A stretch of DNA of 64,000 nt from an uncultured Mycoplasmatota bacterium (GTDB lineage: Bacteria; Bacillota_I; Bacilli_A; RF39; UBA660), in NCBI GenBank assembly GCA_900549285.1, contig URNW01000004.1:20669-84668 (forward strand), written 5' to 3'. Each line of letters starts with the position of its first letter. Position 1 is the stretch's first letter. The position numbers and the translations under genes are program-made. A model generated the notes under the pieces. The model saw only the letters and a list, made by a program, of their open reading frames with translations. It was not told the DNA's origin and did no database searches. Of this stretch, positions 41,695 through 49,671 are shown piece after piece.

Positions 41695-42924
41695 TTAAAT
41701 TTTACTTTGGTATATACTTTTAATGGCATTTACTACAGCAATTTTACCATAATTATACGTTACTCCTCCTTGTTGATAAGCGATAAATGGCACTCTCAGA
41801 GGTCCATCACAAGATAATTCTATACTAGATCCTTGAGTAAATGAACCACTTGCCATAATAATTTCATCCTCATATCCTGGCATTGGGGATGGTATTGGTA
41901 AAACTTTAGAGTCTATTGGAGAATACTTTTGAATTTCTTGAACGTATTTTATTAGTAAATCTCTATCTTTAAAAGTGATTGCTTCTACTATATCGGCTCT
42001 ATTTTCATTATATCTTGGTGATACTTCAAAGCCTAATTTTTCTAGTAGATAAGAAGTTAAAACACTGGTTTTAAGACTAGATGCTACTACACTAGGGGCA
42101 AAATATAATCCCTGTAAAATACTTTTATTTGCTCCTAGACTTGGTCCTACATCAATTCCCTCTCCTGGTAAATTCAATCTTTCAGCACATAAATTAATTA
42201 GTTTCTCATCTCCACAAATATAGGCACCATTAGATGCTAATGATCCTCCTAAATTCTTAATTAAAGACCCTACTATAATATTTGCTCCTACTTCTAGAGG
42301 AGATGTTTTTTCTACCATCTCACAATAACAGTTATCAATCATAATGATTACATTTGAATCAATTTTTCGTATCTCTTTTATCACTTCTTCAATCTCTTTT
42401 ATTAAAATACTTTTTCGTGTGGAATATCCCCTGCTTCTTTGTATTTCAATTACTTTTATTTTTTTCTCTTTTATCTTTTTTATAATACTGGGAATATCAA
42501 AATGATTGTCTATTAAATCTATTTGTTCATAGTTAATTTTAAAACTTTTTAGTGAACTAGGATTTTCTTTAATCCCAATTACTTCATGTAAGGTATCATA
42601 TGGTAACCCTGTAATAGAAAGCATGGTATCACCAGGACGTAGTAAAGCAAAAAGGGTTGTTGATAAAGCATGAGAACCACTAATAAACTGATTCCTTACT
42701 AAAGCTTTTTCTCCTTTTAGAACATGGGCGAAAACTCGTTCAATAGCATCTCTTCCAATATCATTATAACCATATCCTGTTGTCATATTAAAATGAGCTT
42801 CATTTATATTTTCTTTGTGAAAAGCTTCTAAAACTAACTTGCTAAAATAAGTTTCCGTTTCATCTATTTCATTATAAATCTCTTTACAATCTTTTTCTGC
42901 CTCTTTTAGTAATTCTTCTATCAT
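41695..42924 (-). CDS. PLP-dependent methionine gamma-lyase family protein (YnbB/aluminium-resistance type)
   Basis: 409 residues, full length for this family (Met_gamma_lyase type, Bacillus YnbB). It shows HFNMTTGYGYNDIGRDAIERVFA near the N terminus, NQFISGSHALSTTLFALLRPGD, the Asp motif IMIDNCYCEMVE, and VGSLIKNLGGSLASNGAY with the PLP lysine. The family is a fold-type I PLP enzyme of uncertain substrate; aluminium resistance was an early label. It is separated by 34 nt from the SDR gene upstream and probably cotranscribed. Confidence 0.88.
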   Translation of the reverse strand: MIEELLKEAEKDCKEIYNEIDETETYFSKLVLEAFHKENINEAHFNMTTGYGYNDIGRDAIERVFAHVLKGEKALVRNQFISGSHALSTTLFALLRPGDTMLSITGLPYDTLHEVIGIKENPSSLKSFKINYEQIDLIDNHFDIPSIIKKIKEKKIKVIEIQRSRGYSTRKSILIKEIEEVIKEIRKIDSNVIIMIDNCYCEMVEKTSPLEVGANIIVGSLIKNLGGSLASNGAYICGDEKLINLCAERLNLPGEGIDVGPSLGANKSILQGLYFAPSVVASSLKTSVLTSYLLEKLGFEVSPRYNENRADIVEAITFKDRDLLIKYVQEIQKYSPIDSKVLPIPSPMPGYEDEIIMASGSFTQGSSIELSCDGPLRVPFIAYQQGGVTYNYGKIAVVNAIKSIYQSKI

Positions 42925-42958
42925 ATTTTTAACCTCCTTTAAATATTTTTATAAAGAA

Positions 42959-43672
42959 CTAATTTCTATTTCCTCCATCCACTCTAATCACAGAACTATT
43001 AATATAACTGGCATCATCACTGGCAAGAAAAAAAACAACCTTAGCTATTTCCTCAGGATTCGCAAAACGATTTAATAATATTTTTTTGGTTTCTTCTAAG
43101 CGATATTCTTCATCTAATTCTTTATTCATTTCAGTATTTATCCATCCTGGAGCTACTGTATTTACTCTTATATTAGGAGCATATTCTATTGCTAAATTTT
43201 TTGTTAATGATATTACTCCTGCTTTTGATGCATCATAATCTAAACCATAAGGATAATATGTATCTATCCCATTCGTTGAAGAAATATTAATGATACTTCC
43301 TTTTTTCATAATTTTATGACCATATTTGCAAACTAAAAAAGTTCCTATTAAATTTACATCTAAAATCTTTTGAAATGTTTCTTTATTCTTAGCATCTACT
43401 TCACTATCTAAAGATATTCCTGCATTATTAATTATAATATCAATATGTCCCTGTTCCTTTTTTATTTTTTCAATCATTTCTTCTACTTCAATTTCATTTG
43501 ATACATCACATTTTATTGGAATGGCATTTGAATATTTTGCACATAAACTTTCAGCTTCTTTTTTACTACTATAAAAATTTACATATACAATATCTTTATT
43601 CTCTAAAAAAAGGGTTGCTATAGAAGCTCCTAGTCCTCTTGATGATCCTGTTACTAAAACAACTCTATTCAT
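42959..43672 (-). CDS. Short-chain dehydrogenase/reductase (FabG-like)
   Basis: 237 residues from the ATG at 43672, which follows AGGTGATAAT; an earlier ATG at 43693 lies upstream of that site. Rossmann motifs VTGSSRGLGASIA (about 5-17) and IIINNAGIS (about 83-91) and the catalytic Ser-Tyr-Lys (INISSTNG; YDASKAG) are intact. The C terminus (ASDDASYINSSVIRVDGG) matches 3-oxoacyl-ACP reductases. No fatty-acid synthesis gene lies beside it, so a FabG role is possible but not shown. It begins 4 nt after the lytic-transglycosylase-like gene. Confidence 0.88.
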   Translation of the reverse strand: MNRVVLVTGSSRGLGASIATLFLENKDIVYVNFYSSKKEAESLCAKYSNAIPIKCDVSNEIEVEEMIEKIKKEQGHIDIIINNAGISLDSEVDAKNKETFQKILDVNLIGTFLVCKYGHKIMKKGSIINISSTNGIDTYYPYGLDYDASKAGVISLTKNLAIEYAPNIRVNTVAPGWINTEMNKELDEEYRLEETKKILLNRFANPEEIAKVVFFLASDDASYINSSVIRVDGGNRN

Positions 43673-43676
43673 ATTA

Positions 43677-44915
43677 TCACCTGCTAAGTTCATTATTATA
43701 TACTAAAGTATTGATGATTTCTACTGTTTTCTTTTCGCTTCCTAAATAATATTCTAAATTAATTGATCCCCTTTCCCCTAAATCTAAATAACTAAAAACA
43801 TTTTCTAAATACATGGAATCTCCATGATTTTTATTTTGTTCTTCATAATATCGATTAATTAAATCTCTAGCTTTTATAGCATTTTCATCTGTAAAGTAAT
43901 CTTCTTTATTTAAACCATAATAATCACAAGCAATACCTAAAGCAAACTCTCCTTGATTATAAGAAAACAGACCTAATATTAGACTATCAAATTTATCTAT
44001 ACATGTTCTTAAATAGGCTAAACCAACTTTTATATTACCATCTGGTGTATCTAATAGTTCCTTTGTAATTTCAAATGTTTCATATTCTCCAGTAAATCCT
44101 TCATTATTGTAAATTGGAACCGTCATGGTTTGACCAACAAATAAACTATAAGTGATCTGACATACATTTTCACATACGCCATTTTTTATATTGGGTCTTT
44201 CTTGGGTAATTTGGGCACATGCCAAATCATAAGGGATTCCATATCTAGTACAATATTTAAGAATTGAATCTTTAAAATACATTTCTGTTTCTTCTAACTT
44301 AGTGGTGTTAGTATCTATACGATTACTTTCAGTGCGATCTTTAAAAGCTAGTTTTACGGCGAAGTCTGCTTGATTTTCTATAGTTGGTTCTAATGAAAAT
44401 TCTTTTAAGTTAGCTTTTGGTACTTCTTTTAAGTTCATCTCATAATTTATGTTGGGTAATGTTGCTATTTTATCTGATTTTGATAACTCTTTATTCATCA
44501 TGCCCGCTAACAGAGAAATACTGAGTGAAACACTTAATGTTCCTGCAATAATTGCTTTTGGCATTCTTTTACTTTTGATTCTATTTACATGTTTGGACTT
44601 TTTTATTTCTGTTATGTTTTTTGGTTCTATAAAACGTTTAATTCTATTTAATAACTTAAAAAAGTAGTGATCATAAGAATCTTGTTGCATTAAAAATATT
44701 TTAGTATTATCAATTACTAAAGAAAAATTATTTTCAAAAGCAATTTCCATTACTTTGTCATTATCTATAATATTTTTTATCTTATTTTCAGTTATTTTAG
44801 ATAGAAGTGTTATAATTTCTTTTTCGTTTAGGCTTATGTAATTGATGCGATCATTTTCATATTTATAAGCATAATATCTCCGTCCATTATTATAATCAAT
44901 ATAGAATTTATTCAT
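43677..44915 (-). CDS. Membrane-anchored lytic-transglycosylase-like protein
   Basis: 412 residues from the ATG at 44915, preceded by GGGTGAAAAAA and overlapping the upstream stop by 8 nt. An N-terminal cytoplasmic domain of about 115 residues precedes one membrane helix (about 120-140). The extracytoplasmic region has an SLT-like fold: YFKDSILKYCTRYGIPYDLACAQITQERP (with the candidate catalytic Glu) and, further on, LILGLFSYNQGEFALG, like the AYNAG signature. It probably cleaves or binds peptidoglycan. The cytoplasmic domain is unusual for such enzymes and may transmit a signal. It is coupled to a DUF1292-like gene and an SDR. Confidence 0.65.
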   Translation of the reverse strand: MNKFYIDYNNGRRYYAYKYENDRINYISLNEKEIITLLSKITENKIKNIIDNDKVMEIAFENNFSLVIDNTKIFLMQQDSYDHYFFKLLNRIKRFIEPKNITEIKKSKHVNRIKSKRMPKAIIAGTLSVSLSISLLAGMMNKELSKSDKIATLPNINYEMNLKEVPKANLKEFSLEPTIENQADFAVKLAFKDRTESNRIDTNTTKLEETEMYFKDSILKYCTRYGIPYDLACAQITQERPNIKNGVCENVCQITYSLFVGQTMTVPIYNNEGFTGEYETFEITKELLDTPDGNIKVGLAYLRTCIDKFDSLILGLFSYNQGEFALGIACDYYGLNKEDYFTDENAIKARDLINRYYEEQNKNHGDSMYLENVFSYLDLGERGSINLEYYLGSEKKTVEIINTLVYNNELSR

Positions 44916-45147
44916 TTTTTTCACCCATTTTTTCTTCAATTACCTTATCAATCATATCATACTCAGCACTAGATAAATCATTATTAATAATATATTTATC
45001 ATCTACTATTTCATAGGAAGATGCAAGTAAATCATCATCTACTAAATACACAATATAATTTTTGCTAAAATAATAATCAAAATGAGTAAACAAAAAGGTT
45101 GCTTTTATTTTATTTCCTTCTATATCTTCTAAAATCATTTTATTCAT
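44908..45147 (-). CDS. DUF1292-like small acidic protein
   Basis: 79 residues from the ATG at 45147, following GAGTGATAACT. The pattern MILEDIEGNKIKATFLFTHF, then YIVYLVDDDLLASSYEI, then DKVIEEKMGE follows DUF1292 (Bacillus YrzB) proteins. It is acidic with no membrane segment, and function is unknown. It overlaps the next gene by 8 nt. Confidence 0.6.
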   Translation of the reverse strand: MNKMILEDIEGNKIKATFLFTHFDYYFSKNYIVYLVDDDLLASSYEIVDDKYIINNDLSSAEYDMIDKVIEEKMGEKNE

Positions 45148-45227
45148 AGTTATCACTCTATTCTATTATAATTATAAAGGTTTTTCTTCATTTATGCTAG
45201 TAAAGATATAAAAAAACGTATATAAAA

Positions 45228-45246
45228 AGTCAACTTTTTGTTGACT
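45228..45246 (-). terminator. Intrinsic terminator of spoVS
   Basis: Perfect stem AGTCAAC (45228-45234) and GTTGACT (45240-45246), with TTTTTATA on the minus strand. It overlaps the stop codon. Confidence 0.75.
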
Positions 45247-45505
45247 ATTTTTTGGTTACAATTAGTTTCATAGCAGTTTTATCTTCACCATTAATTACTA
45301 CATCATTAAAGGCGGGAATTACTACTAAATTATCCCCACTAGGTGCTACAAATCCTCTTGCAATGGCAATTCCTTTAATTGCTTGATTTAAAGATCCAGC
45401 CCCAATTGTTTGAATTTCTACATTTCCTTTTTCTCGAAATATATTCGCAATCGCTCCTGCTACTTTACTAGGGTTAGATTTACTAGATACTTTTAATATT
45501 TCCAT
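45245..45505 (-). CDS. spoVS: Stage V sporulation protein S family
   Basis: 86 residues, the full length of this highly conserved Alba-like fold. It shows MEILKVSSKSNPSKVAGAIA, VEIQTIGAGSLNQAIKGIAIARGF and the C-terminal MKLIVTKK. In Bacillus it affects sporulation and septation, but the family also occurs in non-sporulating bacteria, where it may bind nucleic acid. No spore-specific operon is seen in this window. It is monocistronic. Confidence 0.95.
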   Translation of the reverse strand: MEILKVSSKSNPSKVAGAIANIFREKGNVEIQTIGAGSLNQAIKGIAIARGFVAPSGDNLVVIPAFNDVVINGEDKTAMKLIVTKK

Positions 45506-45552
45506 ATATTTTTCCTCAACTTTCTAATTAAGTATATGAAAATATTATGATA

Positions 45553-45909
45553 TTATTCTTCTAAATTAATATCTTCATAAGAACCTAAATCATACACAAT
45601 ATAACCTAACTTTAAAAGTTTTTCTGCTGCTATTTTGCTACGTCTACCACTTTTGCAATAAACAAATAGAATTGTGTCTTTATCAAAAGTAGTAAGCTCA
45701 TTTATTTCATCATAAGGAAGATTAAAAGCGTCAGGTATATGTCCTTCTTTGTATTCTTCTCTTGTTCTTACATCTAATATTTGATATTTAGAATTTTCTT
45801 TCATAATTTCTAAAGCTTCTTCACTATCAATTTTTTCATATGTTGCTTTGGGTGCACTAGAACAGCCGAGCAAAAGAAAACACGCTACTAAGATTATTAT
45901 TCGTTTCAT
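45553..45909 (-). CDS. Rhodanese-domain lipoprotein
   Basis: 118 residues. The lipobox LLLGCSSA (Cys 16) marks a lipoprotein. The rhodanese domain shows LDVRTREEYKEGHIPDAFNLPY and the active-site loop YCKSGRRS with the catalytic Cys. The sulfur acceptor is unknown. It is the last gene of an operon with a membrane protein and a methyltransferase, each overlapping by 4 nt (ATGA). Confidence 0.88.
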   Translation of the reverse strand: MKRIIILVACFLLLGCSSAPKATYEKIDSEEALEIMKENSKYQILDVRTREEYKEGHIPDAFNLPYDEINELTTFDKDTILFVYCKSGRRSKIAAEKLLKLGYIVYDLGSYEDINLEE

Positions 45910-46772
45910 AATTTATTTTCCCATCTTGCATAAATTCCACACGGTAATATTAAATTAGAATCCTTTACTGGTAAGCCTAATTCATCACTACTAATTAGCC
46001 CCTTATATTTATTATTTATTCGTAAATATAAGATATCTTCTAAAACCGTTTTGGATAAACCTGTCGTATAAGAATTAATTAAAAATAAAAGAGGCTCTTT
46101 GCTTAATAGTTCACTTGCATCTTTTATTAAATCATCTAAATCGGTCTCAATATTCCATACTTCACTTTTGGCACCTCTACCAAATGAAGGGGGATCCATT
46201 ATAATGATATCATATTTATTTTCCCTGCGGATTTCCCTTTTTACGAATTTTCTTACATCATCTACTAAAAATCTTACTTGCTTATCTTCTAAGTGATTTA
46301 ACTTTACATTTTCTTTTGCCCAATCAATCATTCCTCTTGAAGAATCTACATGAATTACACTTGCTCCTTCTTTTAGGGCAGCAATTGTAGCAGCTCCTGT
46401 ATATGCAAATAAATTTAATACTTTAATCTCTCTTTTTGATTCTTTTATTTTTTGGCGAATTAGATTCCAATTATAGGCTTGCTCTGGAAACAAACCTGTA
46501 TGTTTAAATCCCATTAATTTTAAATTAAATTTTAAATCTTGATAAGTGATTGTCCAAGATGTAGGAATACTTTTTTTAATGCTCCACTTGCCTCCACCTG
46601 TATTGCTTCGATCATAAATTGCATGAGCTTTACTCCAGTCTTCTTTCTGTTCTTTTTCCCATATCACTTGAGGATCTGGACGATTTAAAATTATCCCATT
46701 CCATGACTCTAATTTTTTTCCTTTATTTAAATCTAAAATTTGATATTCTAAAAAATCTGTTACTAGTTTCAT
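45906..46772 (-). CDS. Class I SAM-dependent methyltransferase (RlmI/RlmK-related)
   Basis: 288 residues. The SAM loop LNLFAYTGAATIAALKEGA (about 119-137), the acidic VHVDSSRGMIDWAKEN and IIMDPPSFGRG (motif IV) are those of the RlmI/RlmL-type rRNA methyltransferase fold. The usual PUA domain is absent, and a short beta-rich N-terminal part precedes the fold. Related Firmicute proteins are labelled class I rRNA methyltransferases. The target is unproven. It is coupled on both sides in the operon. Confidence 0.85.
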   Translation of the reverse strand: MKLVTDFLEYQILDLNKGKKLESWNGIILNRPDPQVIWEKEQKEDWSKAHAIYDRSNTGGGKWSIKKSIPTSWTITYQDLKFNLKLMGFKHTGLFPEQAYNWNLIRQKIKESKREIKVLNLFAYTGAATIAALKEGASVIHVDSSRGMIDWAKENVKLNHLEDKQVRFLVDDVRKFVKREIRRENKYDIIIMDPPSFGRGAKSEVWNIETDLDDLIKDASELLSKEPLLFLINSYTTGLSKTVLEDILYLRINNKYKGLISSDELGLPVKDSNLILPCGIYARWENKL

Positions 46773-47293
46773 ACATTCTTCTCCATTAAATACATTGCGA
46801 TAGGATCCACTACATCTAAAAGCCCATTTATGAAGAAAAAGAAGCCAATTATAATTGTTTGAACTGATGGTTCATAATATAAGTTAATGCTAGTTAGTAA
46901 CCCTGATGTTAAGAAAGTAAATAAAATAAATATTCTTAATATCCACATTTTATTTTTTCTGTCATGGTAAAAATCGGCTTTTTTAAGTTTAATTAAACAC
47001 ATTAGTGCCATCCATATTAATAATATTAAGACAATATTTTTAGTGTTTAATTCTACTAAAAATAAACTAATAAGTGCTCCTAAAGATATTAAACAAGTAT
47101 ATAAACTCTCTAAATCTTTTTCTTTTAATATCAAGATAAATTGCAATAATTTAAATAGAGCATAGAACCCAAATATTACTTTTAAAATAAAGCCTAAATC
47201 ATTTATTTTAAATGTTGGTAAAACAAGAATAACTGCCGCTAGTAACATGAGTAATAAGCCTGTAATTAAATCTACTAATTCTTTTTTCTTCAT
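46769..47293 (-). CDS. DUF308-like multi-helix membrane protein
   Basis: 174 residues with about six hydrophobic segments in pairs (8-28, 33-55, 64-82, 86-100, 117-137, 147-165). This fits DUF308/HdeD-like membrane proteins (ITGLLLMLLAAVILVLP; GFFFFINGLLDVV). It is first of an operon with the methyltransferase and rhodanese lipoprotein. Function is unknown. Confidence 0.7.
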   Translation of the reverse strand: MKKKELVDLITGLLLMLLAAVILVLPTFKINDLGFILKVIFGFYALFKLLQFILILKEKDLESLYTCLISLGALISLFLVELNTKNIVLILLIWMALMCLIKLKKADFYHDRKNKMWILRIFILFTFLTSGLLTSINLYYEPSVQTIIIGFFFFINGLLDVVDPIAMYLMEKNV

Positions 47294-47342
47294 AACACAC
47301 CTCTAAGTTATTATAACATAAAGATTAAAATATTTGAACTTG

Positions 47343-47370
47343 AAAAAAAGAACTATTACTTAAAAAGTTC
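47343..47370 (-). terminator. Intrinsic terminator of the PH-like small gene
   Basis: Stem GAACT (47350-47354) and AGTTC (47366-47370), seven T on the minus strand. Confidence 0.5.
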
Positions 47371-47390
47371 AATCATTTATAATACTTTAA

Positions 47391-47669
47391 TTATAATAAA
47401 TATTCTTTTAAATCTATACAATACAATTCTAGAGTATGATTTTCTATTTTTAAATGATTTATACCACTTGCATAATAAAATTCTTTTATCTTCTTTTTAT
47501 CAAGTTCATAAATCAGTTCATATTTAGGCTTATATGCACTCGTTACGATTGGTGCAACTCTAAAAAGTATTCTATTAATATCTTGAAATAGAAGCAATCT
47601 TTGATTAGTTATACACATAGCTAAAATAAATTCATTATTATCTGCGTGAACTGTGATATTTTCTAACAT
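47391..47669 (-). CDS. Small PH-like-domain protein, start uncertain
   Basis: 92 residues from the ATG at 47669. The motif FILAMCITNQRLLLFQD resembles the strand of bacterial PH-like domains (TNxRLxxF). Seventeen in-frame codons upstream read INLEIINLQPNEEILI, typical of the domain's first strand, so the true start is probably further up. A GAGGAG site at 47736-47731 precedes ATGTAA, which stops at once. A one-base loss there would give MNIINLEIINLQPNEE. Alternatively an ATT at 47720 starts the protein. See the finding. Confidence 0.5.
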   Translation of the reverse strand: MLENITVHADNNEFILAMCITNQRLLLFQDINRILFRVAPIVTSAYKPKYELIYELDKKKIKEFYYASGINHLKIENHTLELYCIDLKEYLL

Positions 47670-47837
47670 AATTAGTATTTCCTCATTAGGTTGTAAATTA
47701 ATAATTTCTAGATTTATAATGTTACATCAACTCCTCAATCTAAAGTTTAAATAACATACTGTATTGATAGTTTAATCATACCATATCTTTTATATCCTTT
47801 CAAGTTAGCAATAAATATTTTTTATAAATTAGGATTT

Positions 47838-47868
47838 AAAAAATTCAGATTAATTTTCTGAATTTTTT
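47838..47868 (-). terminator. Intrinsic terminator of the ABC exporter operon
   Basis: 12-bp perfect stem (47838-47849, 47857-47868; AATTCAGA/TCTGAATT core) directly after the stop. Confidence 0.75.
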
Positions 47869-49671
47869 TTATGAAACTTTTTCAAACTGAGAATTATATA
47901 TCTTAGCATAAAAACCATTTTTAGCGAGTAATTCTTCATGATGTCCAACCTCTACTATATCTCCTTCATTCATAACCAATATTAAATCAGCATTTCTAAT
48001 AGTGGATAATCTATGAGCAATAATAAATGAGGTTCTTCCTTCCATTACTTTATCCATAGCTTGACTGATTAACTCTTCAGTACGAGTATCAACATTGCTT
48101 GTCGCTTCATCTAAAATTAAAATTTTGGGATTGGCTAGTATTGCTCTAGCAATTGTTAGTAATTGTTTTTGCCCTCCACTTATATTGCTTGTTTCTTCAT
48201 TTATAATAGAATTATAACCTTCTGGTAATGTTCTAATAAAAAAGTCCGCACTAGCCGTTTTAGCTGCATCTATTACTTCTTTATCAGAAGCGTTTAAATT
48301 TCCATAACGTAAATTGTCCAAAATTGTGCCATTAAATAGCCACGTATCTTGAAGTACCATGGCAAACGCACTTTCATATTCACTACGTTTATAATCTTTA
48401 ATATTCACACCATCTAAAAGAATTTCTCCACCATTTAATTCATAAAAACGCATTAATAATTTAACTACGGTGGTTTTTCCTGCTCCTGTTGGTCCAACTA
48501 TGGCAATCTTCTCTCCACTTTTTACTAAAGCATTAAAATCTTTAATAATCATTTTATCTTTAGTATAACCAAATTTTACATGTTTAAATTCAATATTTCC
48601 TTTAACTTTTTCACATGAAATTGTTCCTTCATCAACATATTCTTCTTGTTCTAAAAATGTAAATACTCTTTCACTAGCGGCGATCATACTTTGAATTAAA
48701 TTAGAAATCTGAGCAAGACTAGCAATTGGATTAGTAAAATTACGTGAATATTGGATAAAACTTTGAATGTTACCAATTGTAATCTTACCATTTATAGCAA
48801 AAATAGCTCCTAATATGGCAATGATTGTATAATTTAGATTAGCAACAAAATTCATGATGGGATGCATTAGTCCAGATAAAAACTGTGCTTTAAATCCAGC
48901 AACACACAATTTTTCGTTATCTTGATTAAAATTTTGCATAGATTTTTCTTCTGCATTAAAAGCTTTTATTACGGTATGCCCACTAATGATTTCTTCTACT
49001 TCTCCATCTACACTTCCTAAATAGTTTTGTTGATTCATAAAGTATTTTTGGCTCTTACTTACAATAATCATTACAATTATACCTGCTATTGGTAAAATTA
49101 AAGCTGTAATAATTGCTAATGTAAAATTAATGGTACACATCATAACAAAGATACCTATAAGTGTTACTATAGATGATATTAATTGTGTAGCTGATTGATT
49201 TAAATTTAACTGTAATGTATCAATATCATTTGTAATAATAGATAAAATATCACCTGTATTTTGTTTATCATAATAATTCATTGGCATCTTATTTAATTTA
49301 TGAGATATTCTTTTTCTTAATTTATAGCTTGCTCTTTGGGCTACATGAGTCATAATTAAATTTTGAATATAATTAAATAAAGCACTTATTATATAAAGTA
49401 TTGCTAAACATATTAGGATAGATTTTATTGCATTAAAATTAATAGTTCCTGTACCATTTATTTTGGCAATAATACCATTATATATTTTTGTTGTAGCATT
49501 TCCTAATATCTTTGGGGATATAATAGCAAATATTGTACTTCCTATTGCAAATAAGAAAGCTATGATGATTAGAATTTTATATTCTGATATAATTTTTAAA
49601 AACTTTTTTAATGTTCCTTTAAAGTCCGTTGCCTTATCAACAGCTTTAGGTCCTCCCATTTTTCCTGCCAT
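47869..49671 (-). CDS. ABC exporter half-transporter with consensus ATPase site
   Basis: 600 residues. The type I exporter membrane domain has six helices (about 30-330). The nucleotide-binding domain shows Walker A GPTGAGKTT, signature NISGGQKQLL, Walker B ILILDEATS with the catalytic Glu, and the switch IAHRLST. The start overlaps the stop of the partner gene as TAATG, so the two subunits are made together as a heterodimer of the LmrCD/BmrCD type. The substrate could be drugs, lipids or peptides; the sequence does not tell. Confidence 0.9.
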   Translation of the reverse strand: MAGKMGGPKAVDKATDFKGTLKKFLKIISEYKILIIIAFLFAIGSTIFAIISPKILGNATTKIYNGIIAKINGTGTINFNAIKSILICLAILYIISALFNYIQNLIMTHVAQRASYKLRKRISHKLNKMPMNYYDKQNTGDILSIITNDIDTLQLNLNQSATQLISSIVTLIGIFVMMCTINFTLAIITALILPIAGIIVMIIVSKSQKYFMNQQNYLGSVDGEVEEIISGHTVIKAFNAEEKSMQNFNQDNEKLCVAGFKAQFLSGLMHPIMNFVANLNYTIIAILGAIFAINGKITIGNIQSFIQYSRNFTNPIASLAQISNLIQSMIAASERVFTFLEQEEYVDEGTISCEKVKGNIEFKHVKFGYTKDKMIIKDFNALVKSGEKIAIVGPTGAGKTTVVKLLMRFYELNGGEILLDGVNIKDYKRSEYESAFAMVLQDTWLFNGTILDNLRYGNLNASDKEVIDAAKTASADFFIRTLPEGYNSIINEETSNISGGQKQLLTIARAILANPKILILDEATSNVDTRTEELISQAMDKVMEGRTSFIIAHRLSTIRNADLILVMNEGDIVEVGHHEELLAKNGFYAKIYNSQFEKVS

